DNA from: a virus | IMG/VR virus record: IMGVR_UViG_3300034073_002379 | Location: 1-37,483 of that record | DNA length: 37,483 bases | Reading direction: 5' to 3' (one strand) | Part shown: piece after piece, positions 8,070-18,557 of the stretch | Position numbering within the stretch: the stretch's first letter is position 1 | How the letters are laid out: every line of letters begins with the position of its first letter | The notes under the pieces: generated by a model | What the model was told of the DNA's origin: nothing | Databases searched by the model: none | Seen by the model: only the letters and a program-made list of their open reading frames with translations | Program-made: the position numbers and the translations under genes

Positions 8070-11000
8070 CCGACACAAGCAATTCGCTGACGCCTGAGCA
8101 GATCGCGGAATTGAAGCGCCGCCGCGATGAACGGCAGGGCAAGGTCATCGACTTCAACACGCAGCGCAACGTTGTGCTGGAAACCGACACGGCGGATGAC
8201 GCTGCCTATGACCTGAAAAAATCTCAGGAATTGGGTATTCCCCGTGAAGCCATTGGCGGGGCGCGCGAGGAATACCGGGCCGAAGATACCCTGCGGAAAA
8301 TGCAGGAAATGCGTCAGGCCGCGCCCAAGGCAAGCGAATGGCTGACCCAGCCGGACAATTACGCGGTTGCCAAGGATGACGTAGAGACGCTTTCCCAGCT
8401 TGAGACCACGCTAAAGAAAATCCCGCCAACCAAGCCTCAATACGCGCTCGGCACCTACAACATCACGCCAGCGGTGGAGATGTTCAAGGGCGCCTTTGCT
8501 GATCCTAAGAAAGCCGCTGCACAGGTTGGCGATGTGGGCCGGTCGGTGTTCTCCGCTGCGCCCATGACGATTGGCAGTGTCTCGTCTGGTCTGGGATCGT
8601 GGCTTGATAGTGCCATCACGTTCACCGAAAAAAACATCTACGGCAACATCCCCGTAGTGAACCGTGGCGTTCAGGAAGCGATTGACTGGGAACGCCGGTT
8701 CTTTGCCCGCCACCCGGAAGTCGCTAAAACCATCACGCCGTATGCCGGGCCGTCTGCCATCCTCAAGACGTATGGCGCCGAGGGCAAGAAAATCCAGCAG
8801 GCATGGCAGCCAGCGGACATGGGGTTCGAGGACAAGGTTGCCCAAGGTGTGGGGCAGATGGTTGTGCAGGTCGGCCTTGCCCTTGCCACGGGCGGCACAT
8901 CCATGGGCGCGGCTATCTCAACCGGCTCGTTCATGGCGATGGGCGCGGACCAGCAGGCTGAAGCCTTGAAAGCCGCTGGGCTTAATCCGGACGAGTATTT
9001 CGGGCAGTTGTCTGCCGGCGCGGCGATCACCGGCAGCGCCGAGATGATGCGCCTCAACTCGATCATGAAGATACTGCCCCCGGCCATGCGGGACCGGGTG
9101 ACTAAATCGGTCGTGTCTCGGATTGCGTCTCAGGCGTTTGAGGAAGGCGCACAGGAGGCGATTGAAGGCGTCCTGCACAACGTGGTCACGATGAGCTATG
9201 ACCCGCGTGCGACGATCCTAGGCGGTGTTGCTGAGGCCGGGGCGGTAGGCGGTACGGTCGGCGGCTTGTTTCAGGGGCTGATTGAGCTTCTGACACCGGG
9301 CCGGATGCGGGGCGGTACGGGCGTCCAGCTTGACAAACTGATGGCAGACATGGCCCGCGAGGAAACCGAGATTGCGGAATCGGCTGACGAGAAGGCGTTG
9401 GCCGAGACCATTGCGCGCGTCGGTCAGATGAAACTGACGGGCCTGTCACCGGAAAAAGCGGCAGAAGTCATTGGCCGGGTTACTGAAGGCACTGGCGTTG
9501 AGACCGTGACGGTCGATCTGGACGGCGCTGTGGAGGCATTGCAACAGGCCGGTGTTGATCCGGTGGAGGCTTTGTCTGCCCTCGGTGTGAGCGAGGAACA
9601 GCTTGGCCAGCGGTTTGAGCGGTTCGGTGAGATTGAGGTCTCAACAGCTACGCTGCTCACGTCTCCCCTGATGCGGGACAATGCGTCGATTGTGACGCCG
9701 CATCTTCGGACGGGGGCGGATAGTGTCACGCCTGCGAAGAAGGAAGCGCTGCGCGAGGAATTTCAGGCGCAGGTTAAAGAGCGTGTTGCCGAAATTGAGG
9801 AAGCTCTGGCAGGCGGCCGCGAACTGGCGGACAAGGAGCAGGCCGTTCTTGACCGTGTGACTGAGCGGCTTTCCGCATCTGGGATGTTCCCTGAGCGGCG
9901 TATTCTGGATGCACAGGCAGCGGTGCAGGCTGCAACGGTGAACACGTTTGCCGCCCGGATCGGCATGGACCCGGTCGAGTTCTACGAGCAGCACTTCCCA
10001 AAAGTCCAGGGCTCCATCGACGGCATGGTGATGGAGGAGAATGCGCTGGATCAGTCATGGTTCAAAGGCTTTGGCAAAAAGCAGGACCAAGGCCCTCGCA
10101 CACAGGACACGATTGGCCGCGAGATCAAGGACATTGAGAAGAAGCTACGCCGCAAAGGCTACACGCTGAACGAGGCTGAAACGCTGGCCGAGGATGGCAC
10201 GTTGCCGCCCGAACTTCGCGGCCTCATGATCCAGCACGGCGACCTTGTGCGCGAAAGCGGGCGAATGCAGGGCGCTGCCCGAACGGCAAAGGGCGGTGTT
10301 GAAACTGACCCTGAATACCTCCGCGCCGAAAGCGAAATGAACAAGGCGATGGATGACGTTGCCAACGCTGAATACGAGATTGCGCTTGAGTTGAGGGAAA
10401 AAGGACTGACGTGGGAAGGCGATGACGCTGAGTTCATGGGCGTCGTTGATCAGCTCCGCCGCGAAGGGAAACTGAGCAATTACATTGCATCCCGTGTGCA
10501 GGATTTGCGAGACGCATCTACGCGCATGTTTGACGCTCAGGAAAAAATGCAGGCGCGCGTCAAGGCGTTTGCCCCCCCTGAAAGCTACCCTGTAAACACT
10601 GGCCAAGCTCCAGTTGTGCCGGGTTTTCGTGCGCTTAGTCCTGAAGAAAAAGCTGCTTTCCGGCCAAGTCAGGGTTTTGACCCGGCACGAAAGCGCATGA
10701 CGCAGGACACGGACGCTCTGGAGCAGGAACGGCGCGGCCAGTTCTCCCCCGACACCAACACCGTCACCTTGTTCGAGCAAAGCGACGTGACCACGATGCT
10801 GCACGAGGGCGCGCACTGGTATCTTGAGACCCTGTTCCGCATGGCGACATCGGAGAACCCGCACCCGTTCGTGACGGAGCAGTACAACGCGATCCTGGCC
10901 TGGGGCAAAGTCGGTTCCAATTTCGAGATGTACGACGCAGCCGGCCGCCTCACCCCTGAAGGCCGCGAACTGCACGAGACATGGGCCGAGACGTTCGAGG

Positions 11001-14000
11001 TCTACATCCAGACCGGCAAGGCGCCTACGTCTGCCCTGCGTGACACGTTCCGCGCGTTCAAGACGTGGATCACGGCGCTCTGGAAGCGCATGTATGGCGG
11101 CGGTCAGCCGGCGCGGGCAAACCTCAACCCCGAAGTCATCGCCATCATGGACCGGATGCTGGCCGTCGATGAGGAGATCGAGGCCGAAGTCGCTGGCATC
11201 ATGGTCGGCGCACAGGCTCAGGCGAAGGCCTTGCTGGACGCCAAGGTCATCACGCAGGCGCAGTATGACAAGGCGCTGGCGAACCTCGATGAGGCGCGTG
11301 AGAAGGCCAAGGAAGACTTCGGCGCGCGTGTCATGGCGGACAAGATGCGCGAAGATGAGGCGTGGTGGAACACAGAGAAGCGCCGGGTGCGGGGCGATGT
11401 GATCCGGGAACTGGACCGCTCGCCTATCGGGCGGGCGCTGTCATGGCTGGGCTATGGGCAGTGGAAGGGGGATGTGCCGGTATCGGAAACCCCAACCGAA
11501 AGCGCTGAGACAGAGTTCTATCAGGGCGCGGATCGCGGCGAGGCGCAGGAGTGGACCGAGGCTGTCGCCAAAGGGCTGCCGATGGATCAGGCAAGCCGGA
11601 TGGCTCGGGCGCAAGAGCAGGGCTGGGTCGGCGGATATTACCACGGCACCACGGCCAACGTGCGGGCTTTTGACCTCTCCAAAGCGAACATCGAAAGCGA
11701 TTGGGGCGCTGGGGTCTACCTGTCAAACACACCGGGCGATGTTGCCAGCAATTACGCTGGCCTTGGTCCAGACCTGACTAACAAGATTGAACGCGAGGCA
11801 GAGCGCATCGCAAGCGAGACAGACCGAGATTACAACGACCCCGAAGTCATCGCTGAGGCCCGCGCGAAGTGGGTTGCCAACGAAGGCATGACGATGCCGC
11901 TCATGGTGCGCCTGCGCAATCCTGTGATTGTTGGCGGGCCGAACGAGACGAAGTTTACCTACGAAGAAGCCTACGATGAAGAAACGGACGAGTACGGTGA
12001 GCCGACCGGCACCCTGATTGACTTCATGGAGAGCCTCGGCAGGGCGGCTGAGAACTTTGACGATGCAGACGTGTCTGATGCGGTCAGCCGCCTTCAAGAA
12101 AGGGCGATGGACTATGGCGAGATCGGAATTTCCGATGCGGTTGCCATCGTCAAAGAGTTTGTTCCGTATGCGGCGGACCCCAATACGCGCGACATGGCCA
12201 ACAATGAACTGATCCGCCAATCTCTGGAGGACATGGGCTTTGACGGCATCATCGACAACACCGTTGATGTGAAGTTCGGAAGCCAGCGCCGCGTCGGACA
12301 GAAGATGGCAGGCATGACGCCGGACACGGTGCATACGATCGTCTTCGACCCCGCTAACATTCGCAGCGTCCATGCCGCCTTCGACCCAGACAACTCATCG
12401 AGCGCTAACCTGCTCGGCCAATCCATCCGCGCCGCCACCCGTATGCCGATGTCCGAAGTAGACGCATGGGTGCGGGCGAACGTCACGGCGACCGAATCCG
12501 ATATGCCGGGCGGCGATGTCCTGACAGTGCTGAAGTTTATGCTGACGGAAGACCCTGATGCGCCGGAGGTGATGCTATCGATCCGGCTCAAAGAACGCTC
12601 GAACCGGAGAGATCAGGGCCGGGCTGACGTGAACCTGTTCCTCGACAACCAGATGGCTGACGCGCTGGAGAACGTTGAAGACCCCGTACAGCGCGCAATG
12701 CTGGCCAAGATCATGTTTGCCAAGACGGTCATGGTCATGCGCCAGTATGGACAAGAATACGATGTGAAGGCGTTCAATTTCACGGCGGCGGAAAGCCAGG
12801 CCGAAGGCACGAACGCGAAGTCCCGCGAAGACCTTTATCGCTTCATGCTTTCCTCGCTGTCGATGCCGGGCTATAGTGCCTACGAAATCGAGAGCCAGAC
12901 CAGCATCGTCAACCGGGACGAAGACGGCGCAAAAGCCGCCAACCCGATGCTCGGAATGGCTGGCTTTGTAATCATCAAGGATGGAGTGAACGTTGAAGAC
13001 TTCGCCAAAAACGAAATCCTCCGAGGCTCCCAACGCGGCGGCGATGCCGGAGAAGTCGTCACCGTCGCCCGTGCGACCCCCCTCGGACGCCGAGATACTG
13101 GAGACGGTAGCGGACGTGGACGGCGAGGAACTGGCGCGGCTGATACTGGCGGCGCGGTAGATAACTCGCTGGGGCAGGAGGCTCCGGCCTCTCCGTTCTA
13201 CTCCCAACTCCAGCGCGTCATTGAACGCTCTGCCACGACACGCGCGCCTGCCTCGCAATGGCTTGGCATCATCCGCAACGCGCCCGGCGTGAAGGCTGAG
13301 GAGGTCGAGTGGACCGGCGTGCAGGAATACCTTGAAGCACAGGACGGCCCCGTCACGCGCGAAGCCTTGGCTGCGTTCCTTGATGGGAATGGGGTGCAGG
13401 TGGAGGAGGTGGTGAGGGGAGGCGCCTCCTTTGATGAAGACCTGCAACGAAAACTGCTGCCACTGATCGAAGAGCTTGACCGCCTCACTGACAGCATGGA
13501 CCCGAACAATCAAGCCAGCATTGACGCCGTTCTTCCGCGTTACCGCGAACTTCAAGATCAAATTGCCAACATCCGCGAAACGATGAATGCGGGGATTGGC
13601 GATGTAATGGATGAAACCAAATGGTCCTCCTACACCCTCCCCGGCGGCGAGAACTACCGGGAGATGCTGCTGACGTTGCCGGTAGGTGAGCGCTCCGAAC
13701 TGGAGGCGCGCATCGATGATCTCGGCGCGCGGATGGAAGCCTACGATATGTCGCAAGGGATGGGCGGGTTCAACGCCCTGTCAATCGAGCGCGACAAGCT
13801 GGTATCTCAGCGCCAAACCTACCGCTCCTCCCACTGGTCCGAACCCAACGTCCTCGCCCACGTCCGGTTCAAGGAGCGCACTGGCCCGAACGGCGAGCGC
13901 GTCCTTGCGCTGGAGGAAGTCCAGAGCGATTGGCATCAGGCGGGGCGGGAGCGGGGCTATAAGCCTAAAGGAGAGCCGCCAAGTTTTGAAGACTGGTACG

Positions 14001-17000
14001 CCGGAAACGGCATGGCTTTGTTTGGCGAGCCGTTCGACCAGCTTGATGCGCGTGCTCAGGGTATGGCGCGCCAGCGCTGGGAAGATGCGACACGCCGGGG
14101 CTTCACAGGCGCTATTCCAGACGCCCCCTTCAAAAACAACGCATGGGCTGAACTCGTCCTCAAGCGGATGATCCGCTGGGCTGCGGACAATGGTTTTGAC
14201 AGCGTTGCGTGGATACCGGGCAACATCCAGAACGGGCGGATCGTGGAAGACACTGGCGATAATCGCGGCGACTTCTACGACAAGATTTTGCCGAACATCG
14301 CCAATAAACTGGGGAAGAAGTATGGGGCGCGATCCGAAAGGCTTGAGTTTGATCTCGGCCCTGACGCCGCTGGATCAAAGTTCGAGATACTTGACGCAGA
14401 CGGAAACTCGTTTGGGCGTTTTCCATCCGAAGCCCGCGCGAACGGGGTAATCATGAGCCTTCTGGCGGACCAGCCGGACGGCACGTTTACGGTGTCTCCA
14501 ATCGGTCCATTTGTCACGTTCCACTCCCTCCCCCTCACCGACGCCCTGCGTACCGCTGCCATCAGCGAAGGCTTCCCCCTATTCCAACCCGGCGACCCCA
14601 AAGGCTGGGGCGAAACCGCGCCGCCTCCGAACCTCCCCCCGATGCGCCTTGACCTCGCAGAGACCGAGCGCCTGTATGGCAAGGAAGCCGTGGCGAAGCT
14701 GCCCAAGGCGATCCGCGACCGGGGCCGGGACCAGACCAGCATCGACAGCATGTTCGCCATTGCACGGGCGACGGCAAAGACCCTGCGCCGCAAGCCGCCG
14801 AAGTCGCTGTTCCAGTTCATCCGGTCCCGCAAGGCCCGCACGGTCGAAGGCAAGACCGTCCCGGTCAAGCAATGGGGCATCCGGGGCGCGGCGGACGAAC
14901 TGAAAGCTATGGACCGGGCCGACCTCATCAACGAGGAAAACGGCATCCATATCGACTACATGCGTGAGCTGGCTGAGGAAGCCGGGTATCTCCCTGAAGG
15001 CTCGACGGTGAACGACATGCTGAACGCCATCGACCGCGAGGCGCGGGGCGAGCCGGTCTATTCGAGCCAGGATCAGAACGAAGTCCTCGACTACCAGAAC
15101 GCCGAGGAATGGGCGAACTGGTTTGATGAGCAGGGCGTGGACATCACCGACAAGGACGAGAAGGCCCTGCGCGCCAAGCTGGCACAGGTCGTCACGTCTA
15201 CCGCTGCCGATGCCGTGACGCCGGATCAGGCCGCAGAGCTTCTGGGCTTCAACACGGGCGAGGAACTGCTGGCCGCGCTGGCAGAGATTGGCAACCGCGA
15301 GCGGTTCATCCGTGAGGAAACAGACCGCCGGATGGCGGCAGAGTTTGGCGACCCTTACAAGGACGGAACATTTGCCGAGGCGGCGCGTCAGGCGGCTGAG
15401 ATCGAAGTGAAGGCCCGCGCGGCCGAGATCGAACTGGAAGCGCTGGCAAGGGCCGTAGGTGAGAGTGCCGCGTCCCGCATGGCGAAGCAGATGGCCGAGG
15501 ACGCCCTTGCCCTGATGACGGTGAAGGAACTGGCAGGTTGGACGAAGTTCCTCGACGCCGAGCGCCGTCATGGCCGCAACGCGCTGGCCGCCACGAAGAA
15601 GGGCGACATGGCAGAGGCCATGCTGCACAAGCGCCGGCAACTCGTGTCGATGCACCTTGCCAAGGCCGCCCGCGAGAAGTCCGAGGCGCTGGAGAAGACG
15701 CGCAAGGACCTGATGAGCTATCTCACGTCCAAGGGGCGGCGGGATAAGATTGCCCGCGATTACCTCGACAAGATCGAGGCGCTGCTTGACCAGTACGAAC
15801 TGCGCGCCTCCAAGCAGGGGCCAGGCACCCAGCGCGCCCGCCTGTCTGCCAAGCAGTACGTTGAGCAGATGATTGCGGACGGGCGCGAGGCAGAGATTGC
15901 GCCGGAAGCCATGCTGCTGGCCGAGATGGCGGACGCGAAGGTGTGGCGTGACCTGCTGGCTGAGGAGGCTGACTATCTGGCGGGGACGGTTCGCAACCTT
16001 GCCCACCTTGGCCGCACTAAGAACAAGCTGATGAAGGCGCAGGACAAGCGCCGGTTTGATGCTGTCGTGGCCGAACTGGTGGATACGCTGGTGGCGTCTC
16101 CGACAACCAGGCCCCGCGCGCAATCGTTCACGCCAACGACCGTGGAGCGTATCGCCAAGGGCCTGCGCGAGTTCGATGCCCGCATGACCCGCCTTGAGTT
16201 CCAGTTGCAGAAGCTGGACGGGCGCGAGAACGGCCCGCTGTGGAACGCATTATTCCGTCCATTTGCTGATGCGTCTGACGTGGAAACCGAGATGATGCGC
16301 GGCGCGGCGGGGTCGATGCGTGACCTTTATGAAGCCTTCACCGCAGATGAGCGCCGCCAGCTATTCCATCGCCGCGTGGCAACACCTGAGATCGACGCCC
16401 CCGGCAAGGGCCTGACCCTGATGGATGTCGTGGTGATCGGCCTGAACTGGGGCAACGAAGGCAACCGCAAGGCCTTGATCGATGGCTATGGCTGGGACCC
16501 GGCTCAGGTCGAGGCGATGCTGAACCGTGTCCTGACAGACAAGCACTGGGACTTCATCGAAGGCACATGGTCCCTCATCGAATCCTACAAGGCCGAGGCG
16601 TTCGCGCTGGAAAAGGCCATCACGGGTGTCGAACCCAAGGCCGTGGCGGGTGTGGACTTCACCCTTGCCAGCGGCCGCGTCATTAAGGGCAAGTATTATC
16701 CGCTCAAGTATGACGGCGCGCAGGCCCGCGCGGACAGCGTTGTCATCAGCCGCCTCGATGAGAAGCAGGCCCTCTCTGATCTGGGCAAGACATTCTCCAA
16801 GCCGATGACGAAGACGGGCCACCTGATCGAGCGTGTCGGCTCTGGCGGCAAGCCGGTGAAGATCAATATCAGCGTCATGCATGACCATGTGCAGAACGTA
16901 ATCCATGACATTGCCTATCGCCGTGCGGTGATCGACGCGCACCGGATGATCCGCGATCCGCGCTTTGCCAATGCGTACATCGCGGCAGCGGGTAGGGAAC

Positions 17001-18133
17001 AATATGACCAGCTTCTCCCGTGGCTCGCTGCGATTGCGACCGAGCGGAACGGCGATCCTGGCGGTATCGTGACGAAGATCATGCAGGTCGGGCGCCGCAA
17101 TATGACCGTGGTGGCAATGGGCTACAAGGTGGGCACAGCCCTCCAGCAGATCACCGGACCTATCCAAGGCATGACCATGATTGGCCCGGCCTATGTGGCG
17201 CAGGGCTTTGTCCGGGCGCTGGCAGGCGGTCCCGGCTCGTTCTGGAGTGCATGGAAATGGGTGTCGGCCAAGTCCGAGTTTATGCGGGACAGGCCGCAGG
17301 GCTTCGACCGTGACATGCGGATGGTTACAAACAGGTTGCAGGAACGCACCCCGCTGGGCGCGATCCAGCGCAATTCGATGATCCTGACGCAGATTGTGGA
17401 CGTGGCATCCTCGACGATTGTGTGGATCGGCGCGTATCAGCGGGCGCTTGACGGCAACGTTGAGGGCATCGCCAAGGGCGCCGAGGAAGACGCGATTGCA
17501 TGGGCCGACAGCGTTGTCAGGCAGACGCAGGCGGCGGGCAAGATACAGGACCTTCCCCAGATCATGCGCGGGACTGAGGCTGAGAAGCTGGTCACGATGA
17601 TGTTCAGCTATTTCAGCGGCCTCTATAACCTGACGCGCAAGCAGGGCAGCATGACCCGGTTCGGGCAGATGAGCCCGATGGTGTTCATGGCAAACATGGC
17701 CTTGCTGTTTGTCGTTACCCCGCTGTTTGCCGCTGTGCTGGCTGGGCGGTTCCCGCCTGACGACGAGGACGAGGAAGAACTTGCCCCGGCTGTGGCAAAG
17801 GAGTTGGCATCGAACGCGGCCGGCACGATCCCGATATTCCGTGACATCGTAAATGCCTCTCTCAATCCGCAGTTCGGCTACCAGATGAGCCCTGTCGGAT
17901 CGGGTATTGACCGCTTGACGAGCGCAGCCGCAAGGGCCGGGGCAGGTGAAACCCTTGAAAGCGAAGCGGCTGTGAAGGAAGCAGTCAATGCTCTGGGCAT
18001 CCTGTTCGGCCTTCCGACCGCGCAACTTGTCATCATGGGCGACTATGCAAATGACCTTGCCACAGGGGAAGAAGACCCCACGGAAGACCCTGTTGATGCC
18101 GCAAGGGAAGCGCTCGTGAGAAGCAACCGATGA
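8066..18133 (+). CDS. Giant polyvalent internal virion protein (3355 residues)
   Basis: The frame is uninterrupted for 10 kb, starting at TTG 8066 after AGGAAATGG. Several domains typical of phage polyvalent proteins are visible. A zincin-like peptidase has HEGAH at residues 913-917 and WAETFE at 973-978 as third ligand. An ADP-ribosyltransferase-like domain spans about 1190-1440, with YHGTT at 1192 and FDPANIRSV at 1427. A following domain has LEEVQSDWHQ at 1949-1958 and AWAELVLKRM soon after. Long charged helical segments fill about 2300-2650. A C-terminal domain has a hydrophobic stretch near 3206-3230 and an acidic PPDDEDEEE tail. The N-terminal 420 residues hold glycine-rich amphipathic segments. 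By position it is the large ejection protein delivered into the host with the DNA; the enzymes may then act on host proteins. Long antisense frames here are shadows. Confidence 0.85.
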   Translation: MTDTSNSLTPEQIAELKRRRDERQGKVIDFNTQRNVVLETDTADDAAYDLKKSQELGIPREAIGGAREEYRAEDTLRKMQEMRQAAPKASEWLTQPDNYAVAKDDVETLSQLETTLKKIPPTKPQYALGTYNITPAVEMFKGAFADPKKAAAQVGDVGRSVFSAAPMTIGSVSSGLGSWLDSAITFTEKNIYGNIPVVNRGVQEAIDWERRFFARHPEVAKTITPYAGPSAILKTYGAEGKKIQQAWQPADMGFEDKVAQGVGQMVVQVGLALATGGTSMGAAISTGSFMAMGADQQAEALKAAGLNPDEYFGQLSAGAAITGSAEMMRLNSIMKILPPAMRDRVTKSVVSRIASQAFEEGAQEAIEGVLHNVVTMSYDPRATILGGVAEAGAVGGTVGGLFQGLIELLTPGRMRGGTGVQLDKLMADMAREETEIAESADEKALAETIARVGQMKLTGLSPEKAAEVIGRVTEGTGVETVTVDLDGAVEALQQAGVDPVEALSALGVSEEQLGQRFERFGEIEVSTATLLTSPLMRDNASIVTPHLRTGADSVTPAKKEALREEFQAQVKERVAEIEEALAGGRELADKEQAVLDRVTERLSASGMFPERRILDAQAAVQAATVNTFAARIGMDPVEFYEQHFPKVQGSIDGMVMEENALDQSWFKGFGKKQDQGPRTQDTIGREIKDIEKKLRRKGYTLNEAETLAEDGTLPPELRGLMIQHGDLVRESGRMQGAARTAKGGVETDPEYLRAESEMNKAMDDVANAEYEIALELREKGLTWEGDDAEFMGVVDQLRREGKLSNYIASRVQDLRDASTRMFDAQEKMQARVKAFAPPESYPVNTGQAPVVPGFRALSPEEKAAFRPSQGFDPARKRMTQDTDALEQERRGQFSPDTNTVTLFEQSDVTTMLHEGAHWYLETLFRMATSENPHPFVTEQYNAILAWGKVGSNFEMYDAAGRLTPEGRELHETWAETFEVYIQTGKAPTSALRDTFRAFKTWITALWKRMYGGGQPARANLNPEVIAIMDRMLAVDEEIEAEVAGIMVGAQAQAKALLDAKVITQAQYDKALANLDEAREKAKEDFGARVMADKMREDEAWWNTEKRRVRGDVIRELDRSPIGRALSWLGYGQWKGDVPVSETPTESAETEFYQGADRGEAQEWTEAVAKGLPMDQASRMARAQEQGWVGGYYHGTTANVRAFDLSKANIESDWGAGVYLSNTPGDVASNYAGLGPDLTNKIEREAERIASETDRDYNDPEVIAEARAKWVANEGMTMPLMVRLRNPVIVGGPNETKFTYEEAYDEETDEYGEPTGTLIDFMESLGRAAENFDDADVSDAVSRLQERAMDYGEIGISDAVAIVKEFVPYAADPNTRDMANNELIRQSLEDMGFDGIIDNTVDVKFGSQRRVGQKMAGMTPDTVHTIVFDPANIRSVHAAFDPDNSSSANLLGQSIRAATRMPMSEVDAWVRANVTATESDMPGGDVLTVLKFMLTEDPDAPEVMLSIRLKERSNRRDQGRADVNLFLDNQMADALENVEDPVQRAMLAKIMFAKTVMVMRQYGQEYDVKAFNFTAAESQAEGTNAKSREDLYRFMLSSLSMPGYSAYEIESQTSIVNRDEDGAKAANPMLGMAGFVIIKDGVNVEDFAKNEILRGSQRGGDAGEVVTVARATPLGRRDTGDGSGRGRRGTGAADTGGAVDNSLGQEAPASPFYSQLQRVIERSATTRAPASQWLGIIRNAPGVKAEEVEWTGVQEYLEAQDGPVTREALAAFLDGNGVQVEEVVRGGASFDEDLQRKLLPLIEELDRLTDSMDPNNQASIDAVLPRYRELQDQIANIRETMNAGIGDVMDETKWSSYTLPGGENYREMLLTLPVGERSELEARIDDLGARMEAYDMSQGMGGFNALSIERDKLVSQRQTYRSSHWSEPNVLAHVRFKERTGPNGERVLALEEVQSDWHQAGRERGYKPKGEPPSFEDWYAGNGMALFGEPFDQLDARAQGMARQRWEDATRRGFTGAIPDAPFKNNAWAELVLKRMIRWAADNGFDSVAWIPGNIQNGRIVEDTGDNRGDFYDKILPNIANKLGKKYGARSERLEFDLGPDAAGSKFEILDADGNSFGRFPSEARANGVIMSLLADQPDGTFTVSPIGPFVTFHSLPLTDALRTAAISEGFPLFQPGDPKGWGETAPPPNLPPMRLDLAETERLYGKEAVAKLPKAIRDRGRDQTSIDSMFAIARATAKTLRRKPPKSLFQFIRSRKARTVEGKTVPVKQWGIRGAADELKAMDRADLINEENGIHIDYMRELAEEAGYLPEGSTVNDMLNAIDREARGEPVYSSQDQNEVLDYQNAEEWANWFDEQGVDITDKDEKALRAKLAQVVTSTAADAVTPDQAAELLGFNTGEELLAALAEIGNRERFIREETDRRMAAEFGDPYKDGTFAEAARQAAEIEVKARAAEIELEALARAVGESAASRMAKQMAEDALALMTVKELAGWTKFLDAERRHGRNALAATKKGDMAEAMLHKRRQLVSMHLAKAAREKSEALEKTRKDLMSYLTSKGRRDKIARDYLDKIEALLDQYELRASKQGPGTQRARLSAKQYVEQMIADGREAEIAPEAMLLAEMADAKVWRDLLAEEADYLAGTVRNLAHLGRTKNKLMKAQDKRRFDAVVAELVDTLVASPTTRPRAQSFTPTTVERIAKGLREFDARMTRLEFQLQKLDGRENGPLWNALFRPFADASDVETEMMRGAAGSMRDLYEAFTADERRQLFHRRVATPEIDAPGKGLTLMDVVVIGLNWGNEGNRKALIDGYGWDPAQVEAMLNRVLTDKHWDFIEGTWSLIESYKAEAFALEKAITGVEPKAVAGVDFTLASGRVIKGKYYPLKYDGAQARADSVVISRLDEKQALSDLGKTFSKPMTKTGHLIERVGSGGKPVKINISVMHDHVQNVIHDIAYRRAVIDAHRMIRDPRFANAYIAAAGREQYDQLLPWLAAIATERNGDPGGIVTKIMQVGRRNMTVVAMGYKVGTALQQITGPIQGMTMIGPAYVAQGFVRALAGGPGSFWSAWKWVSAKSEFMRDRPQGFDRDMRMVTNRLQERTPLGAIQRNSMILTQIVDVASSTIVWIGAYQRALDGNVEGIAKGAEEDAIAWADSVVRQTQAAGKIQDLPQIMRGTEAEKLVTMMFSYFSGLYNLTRKQGSMTRFGQMSPMVFMANMALLFVVTPLFAAVLAGRFPPDDEDEEELAPAVAKELASNAAGTIPIFRDIVNASLNPQFGYQMSPVGSGIDRLTSAAARAGAGETLESEAAVKEAVNALGILFGLPTAQLVIMGDYANDLATGEEDPTEDPVDAAREALVRSNR

Positions 18134-18188
18134 CGGGCTTGGAAAGACAGGCGAACTAGTTCATAGCCAAAAGGGAAAGGGCTGACCC

Positions 18189-18557
18189 ATGAGCGTTGAA
18201 AAGTACCGGGAATTGGGCCGCGAGGGATATGCGGCTTGGCGGGCTGAAGAAGTCGCCAAGCGCCGCATCCGCAAGCCGGGTGAGGTCGTCTATATCGAGG
18301 TGGAAAAAGAGGTCATTGTTGACCGCTACCTTGATGCGCCGGCTGACATCCAGATGCCGGACTTCATGCGCTACGATCCGCTGAGTGAGTTTCTGGCTAA
18401 TGAGGCCAACCCCGGCGAGACGGACGAGGCCACACTGGCCCGCCTCCGGGCTGAGATTGTGGAACTGTTTGCGATGCAAAGGGACGGCGACATGGCCCCG
18501 GAAGAACACGAACGACTGCGGCACCTGACCGCGCATATTCAGTTAACGGGTGACTAG
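18189..18557 (+). CDS. Hypothetical 122-residue acidic protein
   Basis: A protein of unknown function follows the giant gene after a 55-bp gap with no promoter I can support. It starts SVEKYRELGREGYAAWRAEE, has a short basic patch (KRRIRKPGEVV), a VEKEVIVDRYLDAP stretch, and a helical, Glu/Arg-rich C-terminal half that could form a coiled coil. The start at ATG 18189 has a purine-rich but not canonical ribosome-binding site. It overlaps the next gene by three bases (TAGTG), so it belongs to the same unit leading to the Hsp70 gene. Confidence 0.65.
   Translation: MSVEKYRELGREGYAAWRAEEVAKRRIRKPGEVVYIEVEKEVIVDRYLDAPADIQMPDFMRYDPLSEFLANEANPGETDEATLARLRAEIVELFAMQRDGDMAPEEHERLRHLTAHIQLTGD

Noticed and set aside
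12575-13756. 393-residue minus-strand frame
   Set aside because: Antisense shadow of the giant gene, with no ribosome-binding site and no motifs.
16361-18025. 554-residue minus-strand frame within the giant gene
   Set aside because: Shadow of a GC-rich real gene. The sequence is rich in His, Arg and Cys without a recognisable fold, and the plus-strand protein is coherent through this stretch.
18153-18162. GAACTAGTTC palindrome in the gap after the giant gene
   Set aside because: Only 10 bp, no promoter boxes around it; could be chance.
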